NCBI RefSeq assembly: GCF_003202035.1
Contig: NZ_QJKC01000011.1
Location: forward strand, 62,001-126,000
Length of the DNA: 64,000 nt
DNA from: Aquitalea magnusonii
Lineage (GTDB): Bacteria > Pseudomonadota > Gammaproteobacteria > Burkholderiales > Chromobacteriaceae
Reading direction: 5' to 3'
Part shown: one piece after another, positions 7,447-15,812 of the stretch
Numbering within the stretch: the stretch's first letter is position 1
How the letters are laid out: each line of letters starts with the position of its first letter
Notes under the pieces: generated by a model
Database searches by the model: none
The model's input: only the letters and a program-made list of their open reading frames with translations
Told to the model about the DNA's origin: nothing
Position numbers and translations under genes: made by a program

Positions 7447-9087
7447 TTACAGCATGGAGGCGACGACCTTGTAGATCACCATGCCCATGGCCGCCAGCAG
7501 ATAGCCGCGCAGTACGGCCATCCACAGCTTGTTGCGCTGTGACAGCACCAGCGGGGGCAGCTGGTCCAGTGCCGGCATGCGCCAGGTATGCAGGTGATGC
7601 AGATCGACTTTGCGCGCCTTGTGCTGCGGAACCTCGCCCTTTTCCATTTCTTCGCGGGCATGCAGCACGTTCACCACGATGGCAATGATCATGCCGATCA
7701 CGCTGCCGCCAATCAGGATATTGCTGATGGTTTCGCCTGACATGTCGGGGAAGACCACCGCCGCAGTCAGGATGATGGACAGCAGCACCAGTACCGCCAC
7801 GATGATGGCCGACAGCACATTGAAGAAGCGGCCGTTCACCCACGGGCCCAGTACATCCTTGTCATTGCACAGCAATAGCAGGAAGACGGTGGCGCTGGGC
7901 AACAGCACCCCAGCCAGGGTTTGCACGGCATTGGTCAGCAGGCCCAGCGGCACGCCCGGAATCAGCACCAGTGCCGCCGCCAGCACGATCAGCCCGCAAT
8001 ACATGGCATAGAAGCCCTTGGCGTCACCCGGCTTGCGGTGCAGCGAGTGTTTCAGGCTCAGTACATCGCCCAGCGCATAAGCGGTGGACAGCGATACCGC
8101 CATGGCACCGATGATGCTGGCGTCAATCAGGGCGACGGCGAACAGCGTGCCGGGCAGGCGACCGTAGTATTTGGCCAGACCGCTGGCCACCGCACCGGCA
8201 TCCTGGAAGTTGCCGAACTCCGGATGACCCATGAACACCATGGCGGTGAAGGCAATCATCGCCACGGCGCCAATCACCACCAGTGCAATGCCCAGCCACA
8301 GGTCGGCACGCTCATAGGAGATGAAGCGCGGGGTGATGCGCTTGTCGATCAGATAGCTTTGCTGGAAGAACAGCTGCCACGGTGCCACGGTGGTACCGAC
8401 AATGGCAATAATCAGTAGCATCACGTCGGCCAGCTTGCCGCCTGCAGGCATTTGCGGTACCAGGAAATCATGCGCCACCTGGGTCATCGGCGGGTGCACC
8501 ATCACCAGGATGGGTACCAGCAGCAGGCTGCCGGCCACCAGAATCAGCGAAAAGCGCTCGAAGCGGCGGAAGTCGCCGGTACTGGCCGACAGCATGATGA
8601 ATACCGCAGCCAGGCCCACGCCGACGATTTTGGGTACGCCCAGAAAATCCATGCCCAGGCTGATGCCGATGAATTCGGTGACGATGGTCAGCGCATTGAG
8701 CAGGAACAGGTCGATGGCGCTGAAAGCACCCCAGAACCTGCCAAAGCGTTCGAGGATCAGCCGGGCATGGCCCACGCCGGTGACGGCACCCAGGCGCAGC
8801 ACCATTTCCTGATTCACGTACAGCACCGGGATCAGCAGCGCCAGCGTCCACAGCAAGCTGGTACCGTAGTTCTGGCCGGCCTGGGCATAGGTGCTGAAGG
8901 CACCGGCATCGTTGTCCCCCACCATCACGATGAGGCCGGGGCCGAGAATGGCCAGCAGGGTCTTGAATTTGGCCATCCAGCCATGGCGGGCCTCGGTGTC
9001 ATTGTGACGGATGGTGCCCAGTGCGCCGCGGATGTCACCGATGTGGGCGCTATCCAGTACGGCGGTGCGGTTATCCTGTTTGGACAT
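7447..9087 (-). CDS. NRAMP-family transporter, probable NRAMP-related Mg2+ transporter (NRMT type)
   Basis: 546 residues, longer than MntH (about 410), with around 11 membrane segments and a hydrophilic N-terminus of 40 residues. The fold is NRAMP (AILGPGLIVMVGDNDAGAF; QAGQNYGTSLLW). In the metal site, canonical DPGN in helix 1 is D60-A-G-A63, and canonical MPH in helix 6 is A235-P-W. The Asn and Met that select transition metals are thus both Ala, the pattern of NRMT magnesium transporters. ATG 9087 is chosen for its AGGGAG site. It lies upstream of mgtC on the same strand, and an elaborate leader precedes it. Mg2+ as substrate is inferred, not shown; Mn2+ remains an alternative. Confidence 0.85.
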   Translation of the reverse strand: MSKQDNRTAVLDSAHIGDIRGALGTIRHNDTEARHGWMAKFKTLLAILGPGLIVMVGDNDAGAFSTYAQAGQNYGTSLLWTLALLIPVLYVNQEMVLRLGAVTGVGHARLILERFGRFWGAFSAIDLFLLNALTIVTEFIGISLGMDFLGVPKIVGVGLAAVFIMLSASTGDFRRFERFSLILVAGSLLLVPILVMVHPPMTQVAHDFLVPQMPAGGKLADVMLLIIAIVGTTVAPWQLFFQQSYLIDKRITPRFISYERADLWLGIALVVIGAVAMIAFTAMVFMGHPEFGNFQDAGAVASGLAKYYGRLPGTLFAVALIDASIIGAMAVSLSTAYALGDVLSLKHSLHRKPGDAKGFYAMYCGLIVLAAALVLIPGVPLGLLTNAVQTLAGVLLPSATVFLLLLCNDKDVLGPWVNGRFFNVLSAIIVAVLVLLSIILTAAVVFPDMSGETISNILIGGSVIGMIIAIVVNVLHAREEMEKGEVPQHKARKVDLHHLHTWRMPALDQLPPLVLSQRNKLWMAVLRGYLLAAMGMVIYKVVASML

Positions 9088-9100
9088 GCAATACTCCCTG

Positions 9101-9118
9101 ACTATGCTTTTTGCAAGC
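9101..9118 (-). other. Hairpin near the ribosome-binding site of the NRAMP-family gene
   Basis: ATGCTT / AAGCAT arms around a TTTTGC-type loop, ending about 15 nt before the start codon. It could influence access of ribosomes. Weak evidence. Confidence 0.3.
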
Positions 9119-9250
9119 ATTTGGCAGCAGAAGCCGGCAGTTCTGGGTGCATGGATGTGTTTTCTTGTGCGCGGACAAGAGAAGATATCTAGGCATCCTG
9201 AAACAGGTCAGTCGCTGCAAGATCAATGAATGTGGCCGGGAAGGCCGGCG

Positions 9251-9303
9251 TGCGGGGAGGTCGCACTGAAGGAAGGGAGGCGGACAGGAGGAAGAGGAGC
9301 GCT
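9251..9303 (-). promoter_or_regulatory. C/U-rich, G-poor tract; candidate Rho-utilisation (rut) region
   Basis: On the transcribed minus strand this stretch is nearly all pyrimidine from 9300 down to 9268, with many YC dinucleotides (CTCCTCTTCCTCC, then CCTCCCTTCC), then CCTCCCC. It starts 3 nt after the stop of the leader ORF at 9306-9377 and ends before a GCCGG / CCGGC hairpin. Rho prefers such unstructured C-rich RNA. Rho-dependent control is inferred from composition and position only. Confidence 0.5.
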
Positions 9304-9305
9304 GT

Positions 9306-9377
9306 CTAGTGAGTCCTCATCCGGCCTGGCGGCGCCTTGCCGCTCAGTACGACCGCGCTACTGGGGTAGGGGTCCAT
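9306..9377 (-). CDS. Putative 23-aa leader peptide (mgtL-like) upstream of the NRAMP-family gene
   Basis: ATG at 9377 with AAAGGATAAAT upstream; stop TAG at 9308-9306. The peptide begins Met-Asp-Pro-Tyr-Pro-Ser-Ser and has two more prolines together near its C-terminus (KAPPGR). 19 of 23 codons end in G or C, as in real genes here. The Asp/Pro-rich start resembles MgtL of Salmonella (begins MEPDPTP), whose translation is aborted at low Mg2+ and so switches mgtA on. A C/U-rich tract follows immediately, and the Mg2+-transporter-like gene starts 218 bp downstream. Function is an inference; no homology search was possible. Confidence 0.5.
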   Translation of the reverse strand: MDPYPSSAVVLSGKAPPGRMRTH

Positions 9378-9410
9378 ATTTATCCTTTCTGTGCCGCAAA
9401 CAGGGCAGTT

Positions 9411-9554
9411 TCAGTGAAAAAACTTCAGTTTCAGTGCCTGCAGCTTGCCGGCGAGGCAGGCCCACAGGCTTTCGTCTTCCTGGTACAACTTGAAGTTGTC
9501 CGGCAGGGTGATTTCGCGCTTCTGGCTGGAGGAAAGCAGCATGGCGTAATGCAT
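9411..9554 (-). CDS. Small protein of 47 aa, unknown function
   Basis: ATG at 9554 with AGGAG at ideal spacing (7 nt), stop TGA at 9413-9411, ending 33 bp before the putative leader peptide on the same strand. 38 of 47 codons end in G or C, the genome's coding signature, which a random frame would not be expected to show. The peptide starts MHYAMLLSSSQKREITLPDN, is soluble and mildly basic at its end, and has no membrane segment or signal peptide. I do not recognise it. Position suggests a role with, or cotranscription with, the Mg2+-transport genes. Confidence 0.55.
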   Translation of the reverse strand: MHYAMLLSSSQKREITLPDNFKLYQEDESLWACLAGKLQALKLKFFH

Positions 9555-9600
9555 GATCAGACTCCTGGAATGTTCCGGGTCCTGCCTGATCGCGCTCGTC

Positions 9601-9678
9601 TCAGGCTATGGCGGCATTTCCCGGGGAGAAAAATGGCGTAAGGGTAGGGCAATCACATCGACAACTGTCTGATGGCAT
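9601..9678 (-). CDS. Possible 25-aa cysteine-rich peptide
   Basis: ATG at 9678 is preceded by AAAGGAGCCGCC, a strong ribosome-binding site; stop TGA at 9603-9601. The peptide holds three cysteines within five residues (CRCDC) and four prolines. Only 11 of 25 codons end in G or C, unlike genes here, so it may be a translated leader rather than a conserved protein, or chance. Confidence 0.3.
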   Translation of the reverse strand: MPSDSCRCDCPTLTPFFSPGNAAIA

Positions 9679-10083
9679 GGCGGCTCCTTTCTGTCGCGTG
9701 GACATCGCGGTGCAGGTTTTGCTGTCTGGGTTGCGGCCAGTCAGCGCGGCGGCCTGTCCTGGCTGCTGGAGGCGTCGACAGCCATGGCTGCGCGATGGCA
9801 GGGCTAGCCGAATCACCCGGTGCAGCGGCAAGGAGCCGCGCAACACCGCAATGAGGGCTGGGCCATGACCATTGACCTGCTTGTCGGGCAAACAGGGCAG
9901 GGCACAACACGGGCTGCTGGTTTTTTAGGGGGTGTGCTGCAAGAAATCTGGAAGCGCACCGGCCTGCTTATTCGGCAGGACGGCGGCGAAGGAATACGAC
10001 GCGTGTCTTACCGAGTAAACTGAAAACGTTGTTGACGACTCTGGCAGTCCAAGGCAGTAAACCTGAAAAATAAGATAGGGCGG
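9679..10083. other. Part of the long leader with no supported gene
   Basis: About 400 bp between the strong leftward promoter and the first short ORF. Weak open frames exist on both strands, but none combines good codon use with a ribosome-binding site. I see no match to the M-box or yybP-ykoY riboswitch cores. It may be an untranslated leader or hold a small RNA. Confidence 0.4.
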
Positions 10084-10113
10084 ATTCTATTCCCATGCTT
10101 TTTGCCATGTCAA
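10084..10113 (-). promoter_or_regulatory. Strong sigma-70 promoter facing the NRAMP-family gene
   Basis: Minus strand TTGACA (10113-10108), 18-bp spacer, TAGAAT (10089-10084). The start would be near 10076, about 990 nt from the NRAMP-family ATG, so the transcript would cover all the short ORFs. The A/T-rich flanks are atypical for this GC-rich region. Confidence 0.6.
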
Positions 10114-10274
10114 CGCTGCTTTTATGTTTTTTTGCGCTTTTGACAAAATGGCGCCGCGCAGGTCGGACGGAAGCGCGCCTGATGCCCCTGTGCTATTGAA
10201 AACGGGCTTTCAGCGCGCGCCATTATCGGTAAAATCGCGCTTTTACCCACCACCCGTAGCAAGAGGGAAGCAGC

Positions 10275-10622
10275 ATGAGCATCTATCGTCACAAGCAGGG
10301 CGCACGTCTGGCCGAGGCGGCCGTTTGCAATGGCATGATTTTCCTGGCTGGCCAGGTGCCGGAAAACACCGAGGCCGATGCCCAGGCGCAGACCGCCAAT
10401 GTGCTTGCCCAGATCGACACCCTGCTGGCCGAGCTGGGTTCGGACAAGAGCAAGATTCTGGATGTGACCATTTTCCTGGCCAGCCTGGCCGATTACGACG
10501 CGATGAACGCCGCCTGGGATGCCTGGGTGCCGGCGGGCAATGTGCCGGCGCGTGCCACGGTGGAAGCCAAGCTGGCCAACCCGGCCTGGAAAGTGGAAAT
10601 CAAGCTGGTGGCTGCCAGCTGA
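10275..10622 (+). CDS. RidA family protein
   Basis: 115 residues, single-domain RidA/YjgF fold. RidA proteins hydrolyse reactive enamine/imine intermediates released by PLP enzymes such as threonine dehydratase. The conserved substrate-binding arginine lies in NVPARATVEAKLA, with the family's Glu near the C-terminus (WKVEIKLV). AGGGAAGCAGC precedes the ATG. The sequence is closer to the YoaB/Rid-like subgroups than to archetypal RidA, so the exact substrate is open. Monocistronic with its own terminator. Confidence 0.9.
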   Translation: MSIYRHKQGARLAEAAVCNGMIFLAGQVPENTEADAQAQTANVLAQIDTLLAELGSDKSKILDVTIFLASLADYDAMNAAWDAWVPAGNVPARATVEAKLANPAWKVEIKLVAAS

Positions 10623-10643
10623 TTTGCGAAACCATGGCCAAAC

Positions 10644-10668
10644 AAAACCCGCTACGGCGGGTTTTTTC
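10644..10668 (+). terminator. Terminator of the ridA-family gene
   Basis: ACCCGC / GCGGGT around a TACG loop, followed by TTTTT. It lies between convergent genes. Confidence 0.8.
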
Positions 10669-10686
10669 TTGTGGGCAGGTGCTTGC

Positions 10687-11664
10687 TCAAAAGCTGCCCT
10701 GATAAGCCAGGCTGTCTGCCGGCGGCTGACCGGCCATGAAGTCGCTGCAGGCCTGCAGCACGCAGTCGGTCAGGTCGGGGCGCTGGGCGCTGACCGGAAT
10801 CACCGGCAGGCTGCGCATCCAGGTCAGCTGGCGCTTGCACAGCTGGCGGGTGGCGGCCACGCCGCGTTCGATGAATTCGGCCTCGCTGCATAGCCCGTCC
10901 AGATAGTCCCAGGCCTGGCGGTAGCCGACGCAGCGCATCGAGGGCAGGTCGGGCGTGAGTGTCGGGTAGTCCTGGCGCAGGCGGCGTACTTCGCCGAGAA
11001 AATCCTGCTGCAGCATCAGGTCGAAGCGCTGGGCAATGCGCTGGTGCAGCCAGCTGCGCTCTTCCGGCACCAGGGCCAGCGGCAGGCAGTGAAAGTCAGC
11101 CGCGGCTTCCTTGCCACGGGCAATCAGGCTGGACATGGTCTGGCCGCTGACGAGGCAGATTTCCAGTGCGCGGTGAATGCGCTGCGCGTCGTTGGGATTG
11201 AGGCGGGCGGCGGTGTCCGGGTCCAGCACGGCCAGCCGCGCGTGCATGGCGGGCCAGCCGATGGCGCTGGCTTCGGCATCCAGTTCGGCGCGCAGGGCCG
11301 GGTTTGCCTGCGGCAGCTCGGACAGGCCTTCCAGCAGCGCCTTGTAATACAGCATGGTGCCGCCCACCAGCAGCGGCATATTGCCGCGCGCGCGGATTTC
11401 CATGATCAAGCGGTTGGCATCGGCATGAAACTGGGCGGCGGAATACGTCTCCAGCGGGCTGATGATGTCGATCAGGTGGTGCGGGCAGGCGGCCATTTCC
11501 TCAGGTGTGGGTTTGGCGCTGCCGATATCCATGCCGCGATACACCAGGGCCGAATCCACGCTGATGATTTCCACCGGGAAATGGCGGGCCAGCGCCAGCG
11601 CGAGGCCGGTCTTGCCGGAAGCGGTGGGGCCCATCAACAGAATGGCGTCGGGTGTGTGTGACAT
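10687..11664 (-). CDS. miaA: tRNA dimethylallyltransferase MiaA
   Basis: 325 residues. MiaA transfers a dimethylallyl group from DMAPP to N6 of A37 in tRNAs reading U-starting codons. The P-loop GPTASGKT is at residues 12-19. Other signatures are the [18 protein letters not shown] segment, the [16 protein letters not shown] helix and the [11 protein letters not shown] motif. Start 11664 matches the family N-terminus. It lies on the same strand 70 bp downstream of sbcB. In many gammaproteobacteria miaA follows mutL; here sbcB and tdk are interposed in the run mutL-tdk-sbcB-miaA. Confidence 0.97.
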   Translation of the reverse strand: MSHTPDAILLMGPTASGKTGLALALARHFPVEIISVDSALVYRGMDIGSAKPTPEEMAACPHHLIDIISPLETYSAAQFHADANRLIMEIRARGNMPLLVGGTMLYYKALLEGLSELPQANPALRAELDAEASAIGWPAMHARLAVLDPDTAARLNPNDAQRIHRALEICLVSGQTMSSLIARGKEAAADFHCLPLALVPEERSWLHQRIAQRFDLMLQQDFLGEVRRLRQDYPTLTPDLPSMRCVGYRQAWDYLDGLCSEAEFIERGVAATRQLCKRQLTWMRSLPVIPVSAQRPDLTDCVLQACSDFMAGQPPADSLAYQGSF

Positions 11665-11734
11665 GGTGTGGTCTTTGCACTGGCTGGGTCTGGGGCGGGA
11701 TTGTCGCACAGCTGCATCCGCCCCGGAACCGCTT

Positions 11735-13162
11735 TTACGGCTGTGGCGCCAGCAGGCTGGTGGCATAGCGGTCCAGCTGTTGCAGGATGTCCTGCTGGGC
11801 CGGTGTCAGCTCGCGTGCCCGCACCGCAGCCATTTCCTGCTGGAACTGCGCCAGGCTGCGTCCACCCACGCCGTCCTGCAGCTTGTGCCGGCACCAGGCT
11901 TGCCAGCGTTGGCTTTCTTCGCCGGACAGGCTGTCAGGGAAGTTTCGTGCGCGGTAGCGTAACAGCAGCTCACCCAGCTGGGCATCTTCAAAAAAGGCCA
12001 TCTCACCAGTCAGCTGCGCGGCGGATTTCAAGCGTAGCTTGTTCAACACCTTGCGGTCGTTATTGCTGACAAAGCCGCCATACAGGTTTTCGTCCACATC
12101 ACGCGGCTCGCCGGCTTCGCGGCGGTAGACCTGGCGCCAGATGGGCGTGAGGTCGGGCAGGGCGGCGGCGCTGGCGGCATGCTGTTGTATCTGCACCATG
12201 TCCACGCCCCAGTGCGCTGCCCGATCTGCGCCCAGAACCTTGAGATTGGCTACCACAAAAGGCGATTTGTTGATGTGGATGGTTTTGAGCGGCAGCCGCG
12301 TGACGCCTTCCGGTAGCTCTTCCGTGCGGGTGTAGATGCGCTGGCGGATGGTGTCGGCGCTCAGGCCGCGCAGCATGGCCGGGTCGAAGGCCAGGTCCCA
12401 CACGATGACTTCATTGCCATTGGTCGGGTGCTGGGCCAGCGGCCAGACGATGGCCATATTGCCGCGTTCCACACCATACATGCCGGACACATGCAGCAGC
12501 GGTTGCGGGCGATGCAGGTTCAGCTGGGCCTTGACCGCGTCTTTCTTGTGCAGGCTGAGGTAAAAATCGAAGAGCTTGGGCTGCTTTTGCTTGATCAGCC
12601 GCGCCAGCGCAATGGTGGCGCGCACATCGGACAGTGCATCGTGGGCGGCTTCGTGCAGCAGGCCGTTGGCAGCGGACAGGTGTTCCAGCTTGAAACTGGG
12701 GCGGCCGTCCTCGTGCTGTGGCCATTCGATGCCCTCCGGGCGCAGCACGTAGGTGGCGCGTACCAGGTCCAGCATGTCCCAGCGGCCGCACTGGTTCTGC
12801 CATTCGCGCGCATAGGGGTCGATCAGGTTGCGCCAGAACAGAAAGCGGCTGACCTCATCGTCAAAGCGCAGCGAGTTGTAACCCACGCCGATGGTGCCGG
12901 GCGCGGCCAGTTCGCGTTCGATCACGCCGGCGAACTCATGCTCGGCCACACCATGGGCCAGACAGTGCTGCGGGGTGATGCCGGTGAGCAGGCAGGCTTC
13001 CGGCGCCGGCAGGTAGTCGGGTGCCGGCTGGCAGTACAGCATCAGCGGTTCGCCGATTTCGTTCAGCTCGGCATCGGTGCGTATCCCGGCAAACTGCGAA
13101 GGGCGATCCTGGCGCGGCACGGCGCCAAAGGTTTCATAGTCGTGCCAGAAAAAAGTATGCAT
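11735..13162 (-). CDS. sbcB: Exodeoxyribonuclease I (SbcB)
   Basis: 475 residues (479 if the GTG at 13174 is used; neither start has a clear ribosome-binding site). ExoI degrades single-stranded DNA 3' to 5' and acts in recombination and mismatch repair. The DnaQ-type active site is visible: HDYETFG (Asp and Glu), [17 protein letters not shown], and the HDALSDV motif with His and Asp. [16 protein letters not shown] and the [11 protein letters not shown] segment are typical of SbcB. Its place next to mutL fits a shared role in mismatch repair excision. Confidence 0.95.
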   Translation of the reverse strand: MHTFFWHDYETFGAVPRQDRPSQFAGIRTDAELNEIGEPLMLYCQPAPDYLPAPEACLLTGITPQHCLAHGVAEHEFAGVIERELAAPGTIGVGYNSLRFDDEVSRFLFWRNLIDPYAREWQNQCGRWDMLDLVRATYVLRPEGIEWPQHEDGRPSFKLEHLSAANGLLHEAAHDALSDVRATIALARLIKQKQPKLFDFYLSLHKKDAVKAQLNLHRPQPLLHVSGMYGVERGNMAIVWPLAQHPTNGNEVIVWDLAFDPAMLRGLSADTIRQRIYTRTEELPEGVTRLPLKTIHINKSPFVVANLKVLGADRAAHWGVDMVQIQQHAASAAALPDLTPIWRQVYRREAGEPRDVDENLYGGFVSNNDRKVLNKLRLKSAAQLTGEMAFFEDAQLGELLLRYRARNFPDSLSGEESQRWQAWCRHKLQDGVGGRSLAQFQQEMAAVRARELTPAQQDILQQLDRYATSLLAPQP

Positions 13163-13243
13163 GGAGGCTGTCACTTGGTGGGTGGCCGGGCCTTGAGTGT
13201 GGCAGCGATGTGCACACGGGCCAAGGCGTGGTGGTGGGCGGCT

Positions 13244-13801
13244 TCAGTCGGCCTGATGAAAACAGCGGCCGCACACCGCGCGATAGCGTGCTTCGCCACC
13301 AATCTCCACTTGCGGGCCCTCGATCACCCGGCTGCCATCGGCATTGATGCGGATATGCATGGTGGCTTTCTTGCCGCAGGCGCAGATGGTCTTGATTTCT
13401 TCGATTTCCTCGGCGCGGGTCAAGAGCCAGGTGGCGCCGGGGAAGGGGTGGCCCTGGAAGTCCACGCGCAGGCCGAAGCAGATCACCGGGATATTGCGGG
13501 TGTGCGCCAGCCGGTGCAGCTGGCAGACCTGCTCCGGCGTCAGGAACTGGGCTTCATCCAGCAGGATGCAGCTGATGCCGGCCAGCTCAACAGCCAGGAA
13601 ATCGGTGTCGCCGCCAAAGGTGTGCGCCTGGCGCTGGATGCCCAGCCGCGAGGAAATCATGCCCACGCCAAAGCGGTCGTCGATGGCCGCGGTATACAGC
13701 GCCACCTGCTTGCCCATGGTTTCGTAGTTATTGGCAATTTGCAGCAATTGGGTGCTCTTGCCGCTGTTCATGGCGGCGTAGCGGAAAAACAGTTTGGCCA
13801 T
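13244..13801 (-). CDS. tdk: Thymidine kinase (type II)
   Basis: 185 residues. It phosphorylates thymidine with ATP to give dTMP in the salvage pathway. The P-loop region AAMNSGKST is at residues 9-17, the Walker B/DEAQF motif is LLDEAQFL, and a C-terminal zinc ribbon has CACGKKA and CGRCFH. The length is normal for a bacterial TK1-type enzyme. It sits 25 bp after mutL on the same strand. Confidence 0.96.
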   Translation of the reverse strand: MAKLFFRYAAMNSGKSTQLLQIANNYETMGKQVALYTAAIDDRFGVGMISSRLGIQRQAHTFGGDTDFLAVELAGISCILLDEAQFLTPEQVCQLHRLAHTRNIPVICFGLRVDFQGHPFPGATWLLTRAEEIEEIKTICACGKKATMHIRINADGSRVIEGPQVEIGGEARYRAVCGRCFHQAD

Positions 13802-13826
13802 ACGTCTGTTTCGGATAAAAGAGGGT

Positions 13827-15734
13827 TCAGCGCCCGCGCATGAACAGATTGTCGAGGTCTTTCATGCCCAGTCGCGACCAGGTGGGGCGGCCGTGATTGC
13901 ACTGGTTGGAGCGTTCGGTGTTTTCCATGTCGCGCAGCAGGGCATTCATTTCGGTCAGCGTCAGCTGGCGATTGGCGCGCACCGCACCGTGGCAGGCCAT
14001 GGTGGCCAGCAGTTCGTTGCGGCGTTCGGTCAGCACCTGGCTGAGGCCGAATTCACGCACGTCTTTCAGCACGGCGCGGGCCAGCTCTACCGGATTGCCA
14101 TCCTGCAGCCACACCGGAATGCCGCGCACGGCGATCTGGGTGGGGGACAGCGGGGCCAGTTCCACGCCCAGCTGTTTCAGCTGCTCGCCATGTTCGTGCA
14201 CCGTGGCCACTTCCATGCGGTCGGCGGCAAAGGATACCGGCAGCAGCAAGGGCTGCATGGGAATGGTGTCGGCTTCCAGCGCGGTTTTCAGCCGTTCGTA
14301 GACAATACGCTCGTGCGCGGCATGCATGTCCACCACGATCAGCCCGTCCTCGCACTGGCTGAGGATATACACGCCGTGCAACTGGGCCAGGGCAAAGCCC
14401 AGTGGCGGAATGCCCTCGCTGGCCTGTGGCAGCGCCTGCAGCTGGGCCGGCGACAGCATGGGCGGCAGGCTGTCGAGCGCTGGCGCGCTGGCTGGCGGCG
14501 TACTGCGCTGTTCTTCTTCCCGCAGGCCGGAGAACATCTTGTCGTAGCTGCCGAGCGCCTCGCGTACCACATGCAGCGGAATGCTCTGCTGCTGATAGCT
14601 GAAGGGGCGGACCGGGGTATGGCCGCTACTGCCCGATGCGCTGCCCGGCAGGGGGGTACGCGGCGGGAATAGCGCCGCTTGTGGTTCTGCGGTATTGGCG
14701 CTGGTGTTGATGTCGCCCTGCGCCGGTACCGGGCTGCTGCTGCCGGCGGTGGTGGCGGCCAGCGCCTTGTTGATGCTGTGGAACAAAAACTGGTGGATGG
14801 CCTGGCTTTCGCGAAAGCGCACCTCGATCTTGGTCGGGTGCACATTCACATCCACCCCGGCCGGGTCCATCGACAGGAACAGCGCATACACCGGGTGGCG
14901 GTCGTGATGCAGCACATCGCGGTAAGCCTGACGCAGCGCATGCTGGGCGGTCTTGTCGCGCACGAAGCGGCCATTGACATAGAAATACTGGGCGTCGCGG
15001 CTGGCTTTGGAGTAAGTGGGCGAGCCGACAAAACCGCTCAGCGTCATGCTGCCGGCAGAGGTCTCCACCGCAATGGCTTCGCTGATGAAGTCCTTGCCCA
15101 GCAGTGCAGCCACCCGCTCGGCCAGGTCTTGCACCGGCAAGCGCCAGATCACCTTGCCATTGTGGCGCAGCAGAAACTCCACTTGCGGGTGTGCCAGCGC
15201 AATGCGTTCGAAAGTGGCTTCGCAGTGGGCGTATTCGGTGTTTTCGCTCTTGAGGAATTTGCGCCGCGCCGGGGTGTTGAAGTACAGGTCCACCACTTCC
15301 ACGCTGGTGCCGGGGGCATGCGCGGCCGGTTCCACCGGATGCAGGGCGCCGTCGATGGCGATGATCTGGTGGGCGTGAGCACTGTCCGCCGGGCGGCTGG
15401 TCAGGGTGAGGCGCGAGACCGAGGCCACGCTGGCCAGCCCCTCACCGCGAAAACCCAGCGTGCCCACCTGTTCCAGATCATCCAGCGAAGCGATCTTGCT
15501 GGTGGCGTGGCGGTCCAGCGCCAGCGGCAGGTCATCGGCGGTGATGCCGCTGCCGTTGTCGGTGACGCGGATCAGCTTGATGCCACCCTGGGCCAGATCA
15601 ACCGTGATCTTGCTGGCGCCGGCGTCCAGGCTGTTTTCCAGCATTTCCTTGAGGGCGGAGGCGGGGCGTTCCACCACCTCGCCAGCAGCAATCTGATTGA
15701 CCAGATGGTCAGGAAGCTTGTGAATGCGTTTCAT
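13827..15734 (-). CDS. mutL: DNA mismatch repair protein MutL
   Basis: 635 residues. MutL links MutS mismatch recognition to downstream excision. The GHKL ATPase motifs are present at the N-terminus: HLVNQIAAGEVVERPASALK, ENSLDAGA, TDNGSGI and GFRGEGLASV. A long Pro/Ser/Ala-rich linker (about residues 340-440) precedes the C-terminal dimerisation domain. Beta-proteobacterial MutL often has an endonuclease motif DQHAAHERI; here the equivalent is VVDMHAAHERI, and I could not confirm the remaining metal-binding residues. Start 15734 (MKRIHKLPD) matches the family. It is first in mutL-tdk-sbcB-miaA. Confidence 0.97.
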   Translation of the reverse strand: MKRIHKLPDHLVNQIAAGEVVERPASALKEMLENSLDAGASKITVDLAQGGIKLIRVTDNGSGITADDLPLALDRHATSKIASLDDLEQVGTLGFRGEGLASVASVSRLTLTSRPADSAHAHQIIAIDGALHPVEPAAHAPGTSVEVVDLYFNTPARRKFLKSENTEYAHCEATFERIALAHPQVEFLLRHNGKVIWRLPVQDLAERVAALLGKDFISEAIAVETSAGSMTLSGFVGSPTYSKASRDAQYFYVNGRFVRDKTAQHALRQAYRDVLHHDRHPVYALFLSMDPAGVDVNVHPTKIEVRFRESQAIHQFLFHSINKALAATTAGSSSPVPAQGDINTSANTAEPQAALFPPRTPLPGSASGSSGHTPVRPFSYQQQSIPLHVVREALGSYDKMFSGLREEEQRSTPPASAPALDSLPPMLSPAQLQALPQASEGIPPLGFALAQLHGVYILSQCEDGLIVVDMHAAHERIVYERLKTALEADTIPMQPLLLPVSFAADRMEVATVHEHGEQLKQLGVELAPLSPTQIAVRGIPVWLQDGNPVELARAVLKDVREFGLSQVLTERRNELLATMACHGAVRANRQLTLTEMNALLRDMENTERSNQCNHGRPTWSRLGMKDLDNLFMRGR

Positions 15735-15779
15735 AGGCCAAGGATGATAATGCCGGACGGGCAAGAAGGGTAGGGCGAT

Positions 15780-15803
15780 GCTCCCGCCGCCGCGGGCGGG
15801 AGC
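15780..15803. other. GC-rich inverted repeat between dedA and mutL
   Basis: GCTCCCGCC / GGCGGGAGC, 9 bp with a 6-nt loop, after the dedA stop. There is no T-run, so terminator activity is doubtful. Confidence 0.4.
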
Positions 15804-15812
15804 GGCAAAGGC

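Noticed and set aside
9820-10023. A 67-codon plus-strand ORF in the leader region
   Set aside because: Weak ribosome-binding site, no recognisable domain, and it runs opposite to the strong promoter and the better-supported small ORFs.
9555-10076. M-box or yybP-ykoY riboswitch in the NRAMP-family leader
   Set aside because: I looked for the conserved cores on the minus strand and did not find them. A covariance search would be needed to exclude a diverged version.
15780-15803. Terminator for dedA
   Set aside because: The stem is good, but there is no T-run on either strand, so it is listed only as an inverted repeat.
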